Below, piece after piece: positions 32,555 through 41,852 of a stretch of DNA of 54,233 bases (position 1 is the first letter of the stretch; every line of letters starts with the position of its first letter). The notes beneath the pieces were generated by a model. That model was given only the letters and a program-made list of their open reading frames with translations, did not search any database and had not been told where the DNA came from. This stretch comes from an uncultured Myxococcales bacterium (GTDB taxonomy: Bacteria; Myxococcota_A; UBA9042). The stretch is taken from NCBI GenBank assembly GCA_903896545.1, contig CAITYF010000224.1:1-54233 (forward strand), read 5' to 3'. Both the position numbers and the translations under genes were made by a program.

Positions 32555-35455
32555 TCAGGGCGACGAATCTGGCGCGGCGGACGCTCGCGTGCAATGGACG
32601 AGCAACTGCCTCTCGGCAATCCGGTGTGCACCGGCCCGCGCTTGAATTGTAACGGCGTTCAGGCCGCTGTCGAGTCGCAGCTGTGCGCGAAAGGGCACAT
32701 CCGTCTGACTATAGCCTGCCTGATACGCTTGTTTCACGCCACCCACGCTCGCGGTGACGAAGCGCCGCGCCGGACTGTGCGCGTCAAAATGCGCCAAACC
32801 AGCGACGGTCAGCTCACAACGATCCTTGACGGGCGGGAGTCGCGCTTCCAGCAGCGTGATCGTCGGTGACAGCACCCAGTCTTGGTTTTGCGTCGTGATC
32901 AGTTGATGCACGCGGTCCGCTGCGACGTGCGGCGCCCGGACCAAGGGCTTGCGTCCCCACGGCACGTCGATGGGCTCCACGCGCTGCACCGCCAACGTCT
33001 CGTCCGCGATCGTCAGTTCCAGCTGCACGGGTTGCCAATCGTCGATCGGCGTGGGCGACTTTGGGTCCGCCCCGGTCACGACGAACCGCGCGATCGCGGA
33101 CGTGCCCGCCGCGAGCTGCCCAAGGCGCACGCGACCTTCCGCCAGATGCAGCCGCTGCGCACCCAACACGCGCAACCGCACTTCCGTTGCCTGCGAGAGC
33201 CCCAGACCGAGATTTTGCACCTCGATCGCCAGCGTTGCCGCTTCTTTGGGCTGCAGGATGCCGTCGGGCACGGCCGCTTGGGCGTCGTCCAGCACGACGC
33301 GAAACGCAAAATCCGGTTGGGGCCGCTCCGTCACGGTCACCAGCGTGTCGTCCTGAATCGGCAGCAGCTGTCCATCTTGCGCCGCCATCACCCGCATCGG
33401 GACCGCGACGTTGCCATGGCGCACCGACACGCGCACGGAAAGCGGTACCGTCCGCTGCTGCCCCGGCTCCAGCCGCCCGACGAGTTGCTCGTGGCCGTCC
33501 AACACGGGATCGTCCGAGCGTGTCAGCACCTGCAGCCGCGTGAGCGGCGTCTTGCCGAGGTTCGTCAGCGTCACCGACACGCGCAACACGTCCCCCGCCG
33601 CCACTTGGATCCCCTGGTTGGCGTCGGCGATCTCCAGCCGCAGCGCCGGGTCCGTCGCGTGTTCGCCCTGACGCCAGTCGATATTTTGCTTCTTCAAGTG
33701 CGCGACCAGCACCTCGTCGTCCTCCCGCGCCATCTCGGCCAGATCGGCTTCAGCGGTTTTCAGTGTCACCTGCGCATTTACATCGCCGGATCGCCGCAAA
33801 ATCTGCGCGGCGCGCTGCCGTGGCGCCCTTTCAACCACTTCTGCCTGCGTCTCCTGGCCCGCCTCAATTTGCGCCGGATCGGGCAGCAAGACCCGCAGGC
33901 GATGTGTTGCCTGCGGGACCGTCACGGGCTGCGCCAGCCGCGAACGTCGGTTGGAGCGAACTTGTCGCGCCGGGCCAAAAAGGCTGACGTTTTCACGCGT
34001 CGCTGAAATGAACTGCACACCAACGTCCGGCGTGATGCCCACGGTGTGCAGGTCGACGTCGCCTTTGACCAGATATTTTGCGACGGTCAGTTTGAGCGCC
34101 GCGCCGCCCATTTCATACGGCACCTGCACGCTGGCTTTGCCAAAGCTCTGCTCGCCCACGACGATGGCGCGGTTGGAGAACTTGAGCGAGCCGGCGACGA
34201 CTTCAGACGCGCTCGCAGAATGCCCGTTGACCAGCACGGCCAGCGACAAATGGCGGAATTTGCCGCGACCGGAGACGAGGCGCTCGTCGCGCGCGTGCTG
34301 ACCACCCGTCACCGTGATGACCGCGGGACCTGAAAGCAGGAACAAGTCGCAGACCTTCACCGCCTCGTCCAGCAGGCCGCCCGGATTGTCCCGCAGATCC
34401 AGCACCAGCGCCGGCTGACTTCCGGATTCCAGCAGCGTGTCGACCGCTTCACGCAATTCGTCAGCCGTACCACGCTGGAAATTCTTGATCCGCGCGTATC
34501 CGACGCCGTTGTCCAGGAGCCGCGACTCGACGCTTTGCAGGTGGATCACCGCGCGCGTCACCGTGACTTCTTGGGGCTGCATCCAGCCCTTACGGCGCAG
34601 CATCAGCCGTGCGGCAGTGCCCACTTCACCGCGCAGGCGATCAACGGCGTCATCGACGCTCATGTTGAGCGTGTCCTCGCCGTCGATTTGCAGAATCTCG
34701 TCTGCCGGCAGAATGCCCGCCTTCTGCGCTGGCGAATCGGGCAGCACCGACTGCACGACCAGCACGCCCTCCTGCGTCAAAATCACGATGCCAAGCCCGC
34801 CGAAATGCCCGCCGGTGTTCGTCTGCATGTCGCGCCACTGGTCGGGGTCCAGCATGTGCGAGTACGGGTCGAGCGTCCCCAGCATGCCGTTGACGGCGAC
34901 GTACTCCACGCGCGGCGGTTGCACGTCGGGCGGCAAGTGATCCGCGACGATGCGCAGCGCTTGCAGCAGCGTCCAGCCCAGACGGAGCGGGTCGGCGACG
35001 TCAGTGGCGTCCAGATTCCAGGTCGCCTCGCCGATCCGCACGCGCAGCGTCTTCGGCTGGCCGTCGGGAAAAAGCTGCGGTGTATCGACGAGCATCTCCG
35101 GCACGAGGTGCGCGACGGACTGCAGCGCTTCCTCCAGCATCTCACGCGGCTGCATGCGCGCCGGATCGACGTAGCGATGGCGCATGAGTTCCAGCGCGCG
35201 ACCGACGATTTGGCCTTCGCGCAGCGCGCCGAGTTCTTGTTCGCGCGCGCCCACCACGGGAACGTGCGGCAGTGCGATGGTCGGCTCCCGTTCGGGCACG
35301 GTGACGCCCGTCGGCGGCGCGGCAGGCGGAATCGCGGGCGCGCTCAGCAGTCGCCACAGCGCGGCAATCGCCACGATCGCCGCCACAAATGCGAGCGCCG
35401 GCCGCGCGCGCGCGCGCAGCACCTGCAGGGGCTGGGGTGGGGAGGCCGTCTTCAC
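32555..35455 (-). CDS. S41 C-terminal processing peptidase with long C-terminal extension
   Basis: The 966-residue protein starts at GTG 35455. The start is uncertain, since the frame is open 96 bases further. An N-terminal membrane anchor (ARPALAFVAAIVAIAALWRLL) precedes a helical region. A PDZ domain runs from about GLGIVILTQEGV to LRGEVGTAARL, followed by the S41 core with YARIKNFQ, LVLDLRDNPGG, GHSASASEVV (nucleophile S415) and GEQSFGKAS (base K440). Typical Ctp proteases end near 450-500. Here about 450 more residues form repeated CARDB-like beta domains (VTLTNLGKTPLTRLQV and IEVQNLGLGLSQATEV) and a C-terminal beta region. It is first in a probable operon with the PEGA and mlaE genes, 8 bp before the former. 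Confidence 0.88.
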   Translation of the reverse strand: MKTASPPQPLQVLRARARPALAFVAAIVAIAALWRLLSAPAIPPAAPPTGVTVPEREPTIALPHVPVVGAREQELGALREGQIVGRALELMRHRYVDPARMQPREMLEEALQSVAHLVPEMLVDTPQLFPDGQPKTLRVRIGEATWNLDATDVADPLRLGWTLLQALRIVADHLPPDVQPPRVEYVAVNGMLGTLDPYSHMLDPDQWRDMQTNTGGHFGGLGIVILTQEGVLVVQSVLPDSPAQKAGILPADEILQIDGEDTLNMSVDDAVDRLRGEVGTAARLMLRRKGWMQPQEVTVTRAVIHLQSVESRLLDNGVGYARIKNFQRGTADELREAVDTLLESGSQPALVLDLRDNPGGLLDEAVKVCDLFLLSGPAVITVTGGQHARDERLVSGRGKFRHLSLAVLVNGHSASASEVVAGSLKFSNRAIVVGEQSFGKASVQVPYEMGGAALKLTVAKYLVKGDVDLHTVGITPDVGVQFISATRENVSLFGPARQVRSNRRSRLAQPVTVPQATHRLRVLLPDPAQIEAGQETQAEVVERAPRQRAAQILRRSGDVNAQVTLKTAEADLAEMAREDDEVLVAHLKKQNIDWRQGEHATDPALRLEIADANQGIQVAAGDVLRVSVTLTNLGKTPLTRLQVLTRSDDPVLDGHEQLVGRLEPGQQRTVPLSVRVSVRHGNVAVPMRVMAAQDGQLLPIQDDTLVTVTERPQPDFAFRVVLDDAQAAVPDGILQPKEAATLAIEVQNLGLGLSQATEVRLRVLGAQRLHLAEGRVRLGQLAAGTSAIARFVVTGADPKSPTPIDDWQPVQLELTIADETLAVQRVEPIDVPWGRKPLVRAPHVAADRVHQLITTQNQDWVLSPTITLLEARLPPVKDRCELTVAGLAHFDAHSPARRFVTASVGGVKQAYQAGYSQTDVPFRAQLRLDSGLNAVTIQARAGAHRIAERQLLVHCTRASAAPDSSP

Positions 35456-35575
35456 GCGCGTCAGGATAGCGGTTTGCCGCTGCGCGCGCGAGGGTAGGCG
35501 TGGGCATTGGCGAACTTGCAACCGCACCGGACGCGGGTACGCTCTCTCCACCAGCCGTCGCTGGCGCGTTGTCCG

Positions 35576-37186
35576 ATGCTTAGCCTCCTACTTGCGCTCG
35601 TACTCGCCGCCGTTCCGCTCGCGCCGCCTTCGTTGGAAGTGCTGGGCGACGAGATCGGCACGTGCCTGGGGCGTGAAGATCCGGTGTGCGCGGAGCCGCT
35701 CGTCGCGGAAATGCAGAGGCAGTTGGCGGATTCGGTCTCTGCGGCCTACTCGCGCGGCGTCACGGATTTTCTGGAAGGCAAGTTCGCCGAGGCGCGGGTT
35801 TCACTGCAAAAGACCGCGGGTGCCGTCACCGCCCCGACGACCCTGCGCGAACGTGCCCAACAGTACCTGGACCTGACCATTTCAACGGCCGAAGTTTTGG
35901 AAGGGACCAAGCCGCACAAAATCCTGAATGGGCGCGTGACGGTGTGGCTGCATCCCGGTGCCGACGAGGTGCTCCTGGCCTACATCGAGCACGTCGTGAG
36001 TCGCACGCTGCCGATTCTGGAGCAGGCTTTTGGCGCTGTGGGCGACCAGCCGATCGCGATCCACGTGTATCCGCGCAGCGAGGATCTGGGGCGTGTGAGC
36101 GGGCTGACGGTCGAGCAGATCCGCAATTCAGGAACGATCGCGCTGTGCAAGTACAACCGCGTCATGATTACCAGCCCGCAGGACCTGGTTTTTGGCTACG
36201 CGTGGGCGGATACGGTGGCGCACGAACTGACGCACTGGTTTGTCATCAAGCGCGGTGGACCGGGCGTGCCGGTGTGGCTGCATGAAGGTCTGGCGCGCAG
36301 CTTCGAGGGCGTGTGGCGCGGACGTCCCGCGGCGCTTTTGGATCGCAGCGAACGACAGGCGCTTCTGGCGGCGCGCGGCAAGAAAAAATTCATCACGCTG
36401 GCGCGCATGTCGCCGTCGATGGCGCTCCTGCCGAGCCAGGAAGACACCCAGTTGGCGTTCGCGGAAGTGCACCACGCGGTGGGCTGGCTGTTGGCGCACG
36501 GCGGTGTACAGGAATCCAAAGCGGGGCGGTCGAGCGACGGCCAGGCGGGACGCCTCGTCAGCTATTTTGGCCAAGGGCTGGATGAGAACGGCGCGCTGCA
36601 GAAGTTCTCCAGCCTGAATCCGACGCAGTTTGCCGCGGCGTGGAAAAAAGACCTGATGGCGGTGGACTTGCGCGAACAGAACGACCCGGAGCAGCAGCTG
36701 CGGCGACCGGAGAAGCTGTACTTCAAGTCGGCGGGCGGTACGGCGGCGGTGTTGAAGAGTCTCGGCGGCGACGCGCGGAAGTTTGCGGAACTGGGCGATA
36801 GGCTGGCCGTGGCGCACCGGCCCTTGGCCGCGGCGATCGAGTACCGCAAGGCGATGGCGGCGGGGCAGAGCGACGGGCCGCTGCTGCCGACTCGACTGGT
36901 GCGCGTGCTTCTGGATCTGAACAAGCCCGACGAGGCGATGGACTACCTGAAGCCGGCGCTTGAAGCGTGGCCGGAGCACGCACCGCTGCACATTCTGGCG
37001 GGACGCGCGCATCTGGCGGCGGGCAAGTACCGCGAGGCGCTGGAGGCGCTTGAACGGGCGGCGTGGTTCAACCCGTTTGATCCGCAGTTGCACGACCTCG
37101 CCGCGCAAGCGCATGACGCTCTGGGCGAAGCGCACGAGGCGACGCAGGCGCGGGCGCGGCAGAAGTTGGTCGGTTCGGGACTGTGA
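35576..37186 (+). CDS. Gluzincin (MA-type) metallopeptidase with C-terminal TPRs
   Basis: The 536-residue protein has a signal peptide (MLSLLLALVLAAVPLAPPSLE). The zinc motif VAHELTHWFV (H216, E217, H220) and the third ligand in VPVWLHEGLA (E237) define the peptidase MA-like family. The C-terminal third has TPR-like helices (AAIEYRKAMAAG, LPTRLVRVLLDLNKPDEAMDYL, LHILAGRAHLAAGKYREALEAL). Likely a periplasmic or surface metallopeptidase. It diverges from the S41 protease gene. No clear SD was found. The start is set by the signal peptide. Confidence 0.88.
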   Translation: MLSLLLALVLAAVPLAPPSLEVLGDEIGTCLGREDPVCAEPLVAEMQRQLADSVSAAYSRGVTDFLEGKFAEARVSLQKTAGAVTAPTTLRERAQQYLDLTISTAEVLEGTKPHKILNGRVTVWLHPGADEVLLAYIEHVVSRTLPILEQAFGAVGDQPIAIHVYPRSEDLGRVSGLTVEQIRNSGTIALCKYNRVMITSPQDLVFGYAWADTVAHELTHWFVIKRGGPGVPVWLHEGLARSFEGVWRGRPAALLDRSERQALLAARGKKKFITLARMSPSMALLPSQEDTQLAFAEVHHAVGWLLAHGGVQESKAGRSSDGQAGRLVSYFGQGLDENGALQKFSSLNPTQFAAAWKKDLMAVDLREQNDPEQQLRRPEKLYFKSAGGTAAVLKSLGGDARKFAELGDRLAVAHRPLAAAIEYRKAMAAGQSDGPLLPTRLVRVLLDLNKPDEAMDYLKPALEAWPEHAPLHILAGRAHLAAGKYREALEALERAAWFNPFDPQLHDLAAQAHDALGEAHEATQARARQKLVGSGL

Positions 37187-37276
37187 TCACTCGGTGACAC
37201 GGCGGGAAAGGACTTGACGCAGCGCGGCCAAGGCCTCAGTTTCGCAAGCAGGTTTGACTGCCGAGCGGGGTGTGCG

Positions 37277-38413
37277 ATGCGGATGATTTTCGGCTTGATT
37301 CTGGTCCTGACGGCGTGCAGCCAAGCGACGACGGCGCTCGGCGATGGCGACGTTTCTGGCGGTGTTGACGACGCGATGGACGTGCATTTCGGAACGGATG
37401 CTGCGGCACCGGCGGACGCCGCTCCAGACGCTGTGAAGGACGCTGCGACTGACGGACAGACGCAATCGGACCTTGGACAGAGCGACCTGTCCGATGGACA
37501 GACGCAACCGGAGGACGGACAGAGCGGCCTGTCCGACGGACAGACGCAGCCGGACCTTGGACAGAGCGACCTGTCCGATGGACAGACGCAGCCGGACCTT
37601 GGACAGAGCGACCTGTCCGATGGACAGACGCAACCGGAGGACGGACAGAGCGGCCTGTCCGACGGACAGACGCAGCCGGAGGACGGACAGACGTGGGCGG
37701 ACGTCCTCTCCGACGCGACAGATGCGATCGCCGACGTTGTGGACGACGTCGTTGCCGTCCCGGACGTGACTGCGGCCGACGTCCCCGTCTTGGCCGAGAA
37801 GGCGGGCTGTTCCGACGGCACGCGGGAGGGCTTTGGCGATCAGGCGATCTTTCCGGCCATCGCCGCGTGTGGCGGTGCGTGGGATCAGCCGGGCATTTTC
37901 AACATGCCCGACAAGTGCAGCAACCAAGCGGGCAACGACGGCGCGAACGCCGCGGGCACGGGCTGCACCGTCTCTGACCTGTGCGCGGTCGGATGGCACG
38001 TTTGCTATGGCAAGGACGACGTGCTCTTTCGCAACCCCGACGGCTGCGCTGGCGTCATGACGGGCGCGACGCCTCCGGTGTTCTTCACCACGCAAATGTC
38101 GTCCACCGGGGCGTTCCAGTGCGCGAGCGGCGCCAACGCGACCAACGATCTGTTCGGCTGTGGCAACCTCGGCTGCGACTTCACCGGCAATGCGACCGTC
38201 AAGACGATGTGCGCGCCGCTCGGTCTATCGAGTCACGACATGTGCAAAGGCTTGCGGAACGACAAAGGCTGCGGCGACTGGTGTAACCACCTGGGCAAGT
38301 ACCCGAGCGCGCCGAACAGCTGGGACTGCGGCGGTGACGGCGACAAGGAAGCGTTGAACGTCGTCAAGTCGCACCCCGAACAGCAGGGCGGCGTCTTGTG
38401 CTGCCTCGATTGA
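37277..38413 (+). CDS. Lipoprotein with tandem-repeat linker and Cys-rich C-terminal domain
   Basis: The 378-residue protein has a short lipoprotein signal (MRMIFGLILVLTAC, Cys14). An acidic segment is followed by six tandem 14-residue repeats (SDGQTQPEDGQSGL / PDLGQSDL) at 58-141. A Cys-rich domain starting near CSDGTREGF (residue about 177) contains GTGCTVSDLCAVGWHVC, CGNLGC and GCGDWC. The opening GTREGFGDQAIFPAIAACGGAWDQ looks like a domain shared by other myxobacteria-like secreted proteins, but I cannot name it. The linker would hold the domain away from the membrane. It overlaps the GT39-like gene by 16 bp if that gene uses its GTG. Confidence 0.82.
   Translation: MRMIFGLILVLTACSQATTALGDGDVSGGVDDAMDVHFGTDAAAPADAAPDAVKDAATDGQTQSDLGQSDLSDGQTQPEDGQSGLSDGQTQPDLGQSDLSDGQTQPDLGQSDLSDGQTQPEDGQSGLSDGQTQPEDGQTWADVLSDATDAIADVVDDVVAVPDVTAADVPVLAEKAGCSDGTREGFGDQAIFPAIAACGGAWDQPGIFNMPDKCSNQAGNDGANAAGTGCTVSDLCAVGWHVCYGKDDVLFRNPDGCAGVMTGATPPVFFTTQMSSTGAFQCASGANATNDLFGCGNLGCDFTGNATVKTMCAPLGLSSHDMCKGLRNDKGCGDWCNHLGKYPSAPNSWDCGGDGDKEALNVVKSHPEQQGGVLCCLD
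37448..37699 (+). repeat. 42-bp in-frame tandem repeat, six units
   Basis: Six units of 42 bp encode the 14-residue linker repeat of the lipoprotein. Two unit types occur: one with an acidic P-E-D-G-Q-S-G-L end and one with P-D-L-G-Q-S-D-L. The last unit is degraded at its end. The near-identity between units and the even phase suggest recent expansion and a length-variable coding repeat. Confidence 0.85.
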
Positions 38414-39822
38414 GCCGCGATCCCGTGACGCGTCTTGCGTGGGCGTTGCTGCTCGTTGCGGTGGCTGTGCGGCTCTACGGCTTGGACCGGCTGCCGGGCA
38501 TCAACGGCGACGAGACGTGGCTCGCGGTGCAGGTCCAGCATCTGCTGCGCGGCGAGGCGTTTGCGCTGCGGACGCCGACACGCATGTTTATCAACCCGCT
38601 TCTTGTCGCGTCCGAGGCGGCGCTGCTGACGGTTTTGCCGCCTTCAGGCTGGACGCTGCGGCTGCCCGTCGCCCTGTGGGGCCTCGCGGGGCTGGCGCTT
38701 TTGGGTTGGCTGAGTTGGCGCCTTTGGCGGGATCGCACGCAAGCGCTTCTGGCGACGACGCTCTTGGCTTGTGCGCCGCTCGCAGTCGCCTACGGGCACT
38801 GCGCGTGGGATCCGAGCTTTCTCTTCGTGGTCGCGCCGCTCGTCGTGTTACCGGCGCTGCGGCTGGCGGACGCGCGCGCCAACCGCGTGGACATTGCGCT
38901 CCTGCTCTTTGGCGTCGTGGCCTGCCTGTGGGTGCACCTGACGGCGGCGCTGCTGCTGGCGGTTCTGGCGCTGGGCATCTGGCGGCTGCGCAATCCGTCG
39001 CCTTGGCTGATGGTCGGGCTGGCGCCTCTCGCGCTGGGCCTCGCGCTTGGACTTGCCCAGATCACGGGTCACGGCGCCCAGTCCTGGTGGCTGCTGGCCG
39101 ATCGGGACCTGCGTTTTCTGACCCAGCCGCAAGGCGCGCTGCACCTCTTCGCGCTTCCGGGCTTGCTCGTGACCGGCGGGCGCGCGTTCAGCTTCTTTGT
39201 CGGCATGCCGGAAACGCCGCTGGTCTGGCTGGTCGCGGCGTCGGCAACCTGCGGTCTCTTCGCGCTCGCGTGGCGGCTGCGGCGTTCGGACCTGCCAAGC
39301 GACCGCCTGCTCGCGTGGTCGTGGCTGTTCTTGCCCTTGCCCTGGTGGCTGGCGTCGGGGCTGCTGATGCCGCAAGCGCCGGGGCGCGAGCGCTACGTCG
39401 TTTGGGTGCTGATTCCCGCGGTGTTGCTGCTCGTGCGCGGTCTGCGCGAGGCGCCGCGGCTGGTGCTCGCGGTGGGTGCGACGTCTGCCGTGCTCTCAGT
39501 GGCGTGGCTCGCAGCGGTCGACCGCCAGCCGTGGCCGACGACGACGCACGTGGCGTTTCGCACCGGTGTTCAGGAACCCAAAGTTGCCGTGGCTGGGCAG
39601 ATTCGCGCGCGTGCGAAACCCGGCGAACCGCTCCGCGTCGCCGTAGCGGACTGGTGGCTGGAACATCCGCTGCGGTACTTGCTGCCCGCGGATTCGCAAA
39701 TCGGCATCGGCTTGAGCCATCCACAGTTCCGCGTCGTTTGGGCCAACGAAGCCCCTTCGAGCGCGATTGAGACCCTGTACGACCGCGACGGCCGCGCTAT
39801 CTTGTCGCTCGTTGCGCCGTAA
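38398..39822 (+). CDS. GT39/ArnT-like integral membrane glycosyltransferase
   Basis: The 474-residue protein has about 10-12 hydrophobic spans. Its first loop motif GINGDETWLAVQV fits the acidic catalytic motif of GT-C (PMT_2/ArnT) lipid-linked sugar transferases. A second loop has YGHCAWDPSF, and the C-terminal part is a soluble tail. The GTG start at 38398 overlaps the previous stop by 16 bases; a TTG at 38410 is an alternative. Acceptor and sugar cannot be read from sequence. It follows the lipoprotein gene directly, so coupled translation is possible. Confidence 0.78.
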   Translation: MLPRLSRDPVTRLAWALLLVAVAVRLYGLDRLPGINGDETWLAVQVQHLLRGEAFALRTPTRMFINPLLVASEAALLTVLPPSGWTLRLPVALWGLAGLALLGWLSWRLWRDRTQALLATTLLACAPLAVAYGHCAWDPSFLFVVAPLVVLPALRLADARANRVDIALLLFGVVACLWVHLTAALLLAVLALGIWRLRNPSPWLMVGLAPLALGLALGLAQITGHGAQSWWLLADRDLRFLTQPQGALHLFALPGLLVTGGRAFSFFVGMPETPLVWLVAASATCGLFALAWRLRRSDLPSDRLLAWSWLFLPLPWWLASGLLMPQAPGRERYVVWVLIPAVLLLVRGLREAPRLVLAVGATSAVLSVAWLAAVDRQPWPTTTHVAFRTGVQEPKVAVAGQIRARAKPGEPLRVAVADWWLEHPLRYLLPADSQIGIGLSHPQFRVVWANEAPSSAIETLYDRDGRAILSLVAP

Positions 39823-39847
39823 TCACGTGACAAGGCCAGGAGCGCCC

Positions 39848-40735
39848 ATGCCGACACCCCAAAGCGCCATCTTCCGTTCTGGCCTGCGCGCCCACGAGCA
39901 CCTGGAGTTCGACCTCCGGCCCGGCGTGACGATGGGCCAGGTGCGCGCGGCGTTCGCACCGTTGCAAGGCGGCGTGTTCGTACAAGCGATCGTCGTCGGC
40001 TTTGGGGAACGCCTATGGCGCCTGCTCGCGCCGGCCGAAGCGTGTCCGCCGCAACTGGCTCCGCTGATGCCGATCCACGGCACGGGCGGCACGATGCCCG
40101 CGCAGCCGCACGACGTGTGGCTGTGGCTGGCGGATCGCGGACCGGACGTCGCGCTCGACGCGGCGCGGATCGCGATTCAGGCGCTGGAGCCGACGTTCAC
40201 GCTCGTCGAGGACACACAAGGCTTCGTGTATCGCGATGGCCGCGACCTGACCGGCTTCATCGACGGCACGGAGAATCCGCCGCCCGACGAAGCCGCGGAA
40301 GTCGCGCTGATCGCCGAAGGGCCGGGTGCGGGTGGCTCATTCGCACTCGTGCAGCGCTGGCAGCACGATCTGAAACGCTTTCAGGCGCAGGCGTTGGGCG
40401 AGCAGGAGCGCGCGATTGGCCGCACGAAGCTGGACAGCGTCGAGTTGGAAGAGCTGCCGGAGAATTCCCACGTCGCCCGCATGGTCGTCGAAACGGCGGA
40501 CGGCGAACTGGCCATTTGGCGGCGCTCTGTGCCGTGGGGAAACGCAGCGGTGAACGGTCTGCAGTTCGTCGGCTTCTCCGCTGATCCGTCGCGTCTAACC
40601 GCGATGCTGGAGCGCATGTACGGCGCGACCCCGGACCGCCTACACGACCGTCTTCTGGATTTTTCCAGGCCGAAAACGGGCGCGCTCTATTTTGTGCCCG
40701 CCATGGAAGCTCTGGCCGCGTGGGTCAAAGCGTAG
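39848..40735 (+). CDS. Dyp-type heme peroxidase
   Basis: The 295-residue protein starts at ATG 39848 with AGGAG upstream. It has the family motif GxxDG as LTGFIDGTENP, with the distal Asp, and ENSHVARM with the likely proximal His. The pattern YRDGRDLTGF and GLQFVGFSADP are also typical. It has no Tat or Sec signal, so it is probably cytoplasmic or encapsulin-loaded; no encapsulin gene is nearby. It ends 11 bp inside the convergent metallo-beta-lactamase gene. Confidence 0.92.
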   Translation: MPTPQSAIFRSGLRAHEHLEFDLRPGVTMGQVRAAFAPLQGGVFVQAIVVGFGERLWRLLAPAEACPPQLAPLMPIHGTGGTMPAQPHDVWLWLADRGPDVALDAARIAIQALEPTFTLVEDTQGFVYRDGRDLTGFIDGTENPPPDEAAEVALIAEGPGAGGSFALVQRWQHDLKRFQAQALGEQERAIGRTKLDSVELEELPENSHVARMVVETADGELAIWRRSVPWGNAAVNGLQFVGFSADPSRLTAMLERMYGATPDRLHDRLLDFSRPKTGALYFVPAMEALAAWVKA

Positions 40736-41840
40736 GTCGACGCGCCGTCACGACCTTGAACTGGCCGTCCGCGGTCGCTTCAACGACGACCGAGCCGTCC
40801 CACGCCGTGCCGTAGACCGCCTTTTCTACCTTGTGTGGCACGAACTTCTCGCCCTGTAGACCGACTTGCACGTTGATCGGTTCGCGCTGGCGGGCAATGC
40901 CGGCTTGCAGCATGTCGACGATCTCCTTGCGCGGGTGGCCGTACTTCCACGCGGACCACGTCAGCTGCCGCGTCGCCGGACCCATCGAGAAGACGGCGAA
41001 CTCCGGTGTCATCGCGGCGACGAGTTCGGGCAGCGTGCCGTTGATCGACCCGTGATGCCCGACTTGGTAGACGTCCACGTTGAGTACGTCACTTCCGGTC
41101 GAACGCTTCACCAGTTCACGAATCGCAGGCTCTTCCAAATCGCCGGTAAACAGCGCGGACGCCTTGCCAAAGTCCACGCGCAGCACGACGGAATGGTTGT
41201 TCGCGTTCTGAAACGGTGTCTTGCCAAAACGGATTCCCGGCCAGCCCGGATCCGTCGCTACCTGGCCCCAGAGCGCGTGAATCTGCGGATCGATGTTCGG
41301 GCAACGGATCGGGTCGATGACCGCGTCCGTCAGCCCCAGCGGCTGCGGGATTTCCTCCAGATGCACGGCCCGGTAGTGCGTCGTTGCGGCGTGATCGCGG
41401 GCAAACTGTTGCAACTCGCTCTGACCCGCGCCGCCTGATCCGTGCGTCATGCCGTTGTCGATGGCGTTCAGGATCGTGTAGCGCCCCGTCACGGCAGCGA
41501 CCCCGCGCGTGTGGTCGATGTGCGGGTGTGTCAACGCCACGAGCGCCAGCGTCCGGTGGAGATCGGTTCGCCTGGCAAAGAACGCGTCGAGGTACCCGGT
41601 CAGCGCTGCGTCGGAGTCAAACTCGCCGTCCTGTTCGCCGCCCGTGTCGATGAGCATGGCGGCGCACGGAAACTCAAGGAGCACGCCCAGCCCCTGACCC
41701 ACGTCGACGAAGTGAATGCGCATCGCCTCGTTGTCGGCCGAAACCGGTGGATTGCTGGCCGTGGCCGTGTCGCGCACCTGCGACGGTGCACACGCGGTCG
41801 CGAGCGTCAGCGCGCCCAGAAACAGAAGAATACGCGTCAT
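40725..41840 (-). CDS. Metallo-beta-lactamase-fold lipoprotein (ComEC-like)
   Basis: The 371-residue protein has a lipobox LATAC (Cys17). The metallo-beta-lactamase core begins IHFVDVGQGLGVLLEFP, followed by MLIDTGG, the metal motif LTHPHIDHTRG (HxHxDH reads H-P-H-I-D-H), NNHSVVLRVDFG, ALFTGDLE and VYQVGHHGS. This set matches the hydrolase domain of ComEC-type proteins, without the membrane channel. It lies 12 bp after the transglutaminase-like gene on the same strand and probably forms an operon with it. It ends in an 11-bp overlap with the Dyp gene. Confidence 0.88.
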   Translation of the reverse strand: MTRILLFLGALTLATACAPSQVRDTATASNPPVSADNEAMRIHFVDVGQGLGVLLEFPCAAMLIDTGGEQDGEFDSDAALTGYLDAFFARRTDLHRTLALVALTHPHIDHTRGVAAVTGRYTILNAIDNGMTHGSGGAGQSELQQFARDHAATTHYRAVHLEEIPQPLGLTDAVIDPIRCPNIDPQIHALWGQVATDPGWPGIRFGKTPFQNANNHSVVLRVDFGKASALFTGDLEEPAIRELVKRSTGSDVLNVDVYQVGHHGSINGTLPELVAAMTPEFAVFSMGPATRQLTWSAWKYGHPRKEIVDMLQAGIARQREPINVQVGLQGEKFVPHKVEKAVYGTAWDGSVVVEATADGQFKVVTARRPTL

Positions 41841-41852
41841 GGTGTCCTGGAG

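Noticed and set aside
30450..32645. A 731-codon plus-strand frame across the mlaE and PEGA genes
   Set aside because: It is the complement of two well-supported minus-strand genes and is Arg/His-rich in the manner of antisense frames.
35401..35418. CG-alternating tract as a Z-DNA or regulatory element
   Set aside because: It lies in the N-terminal coding region of the S41 protease and is explained by Ala-Arg codons in GC-rich sequence.
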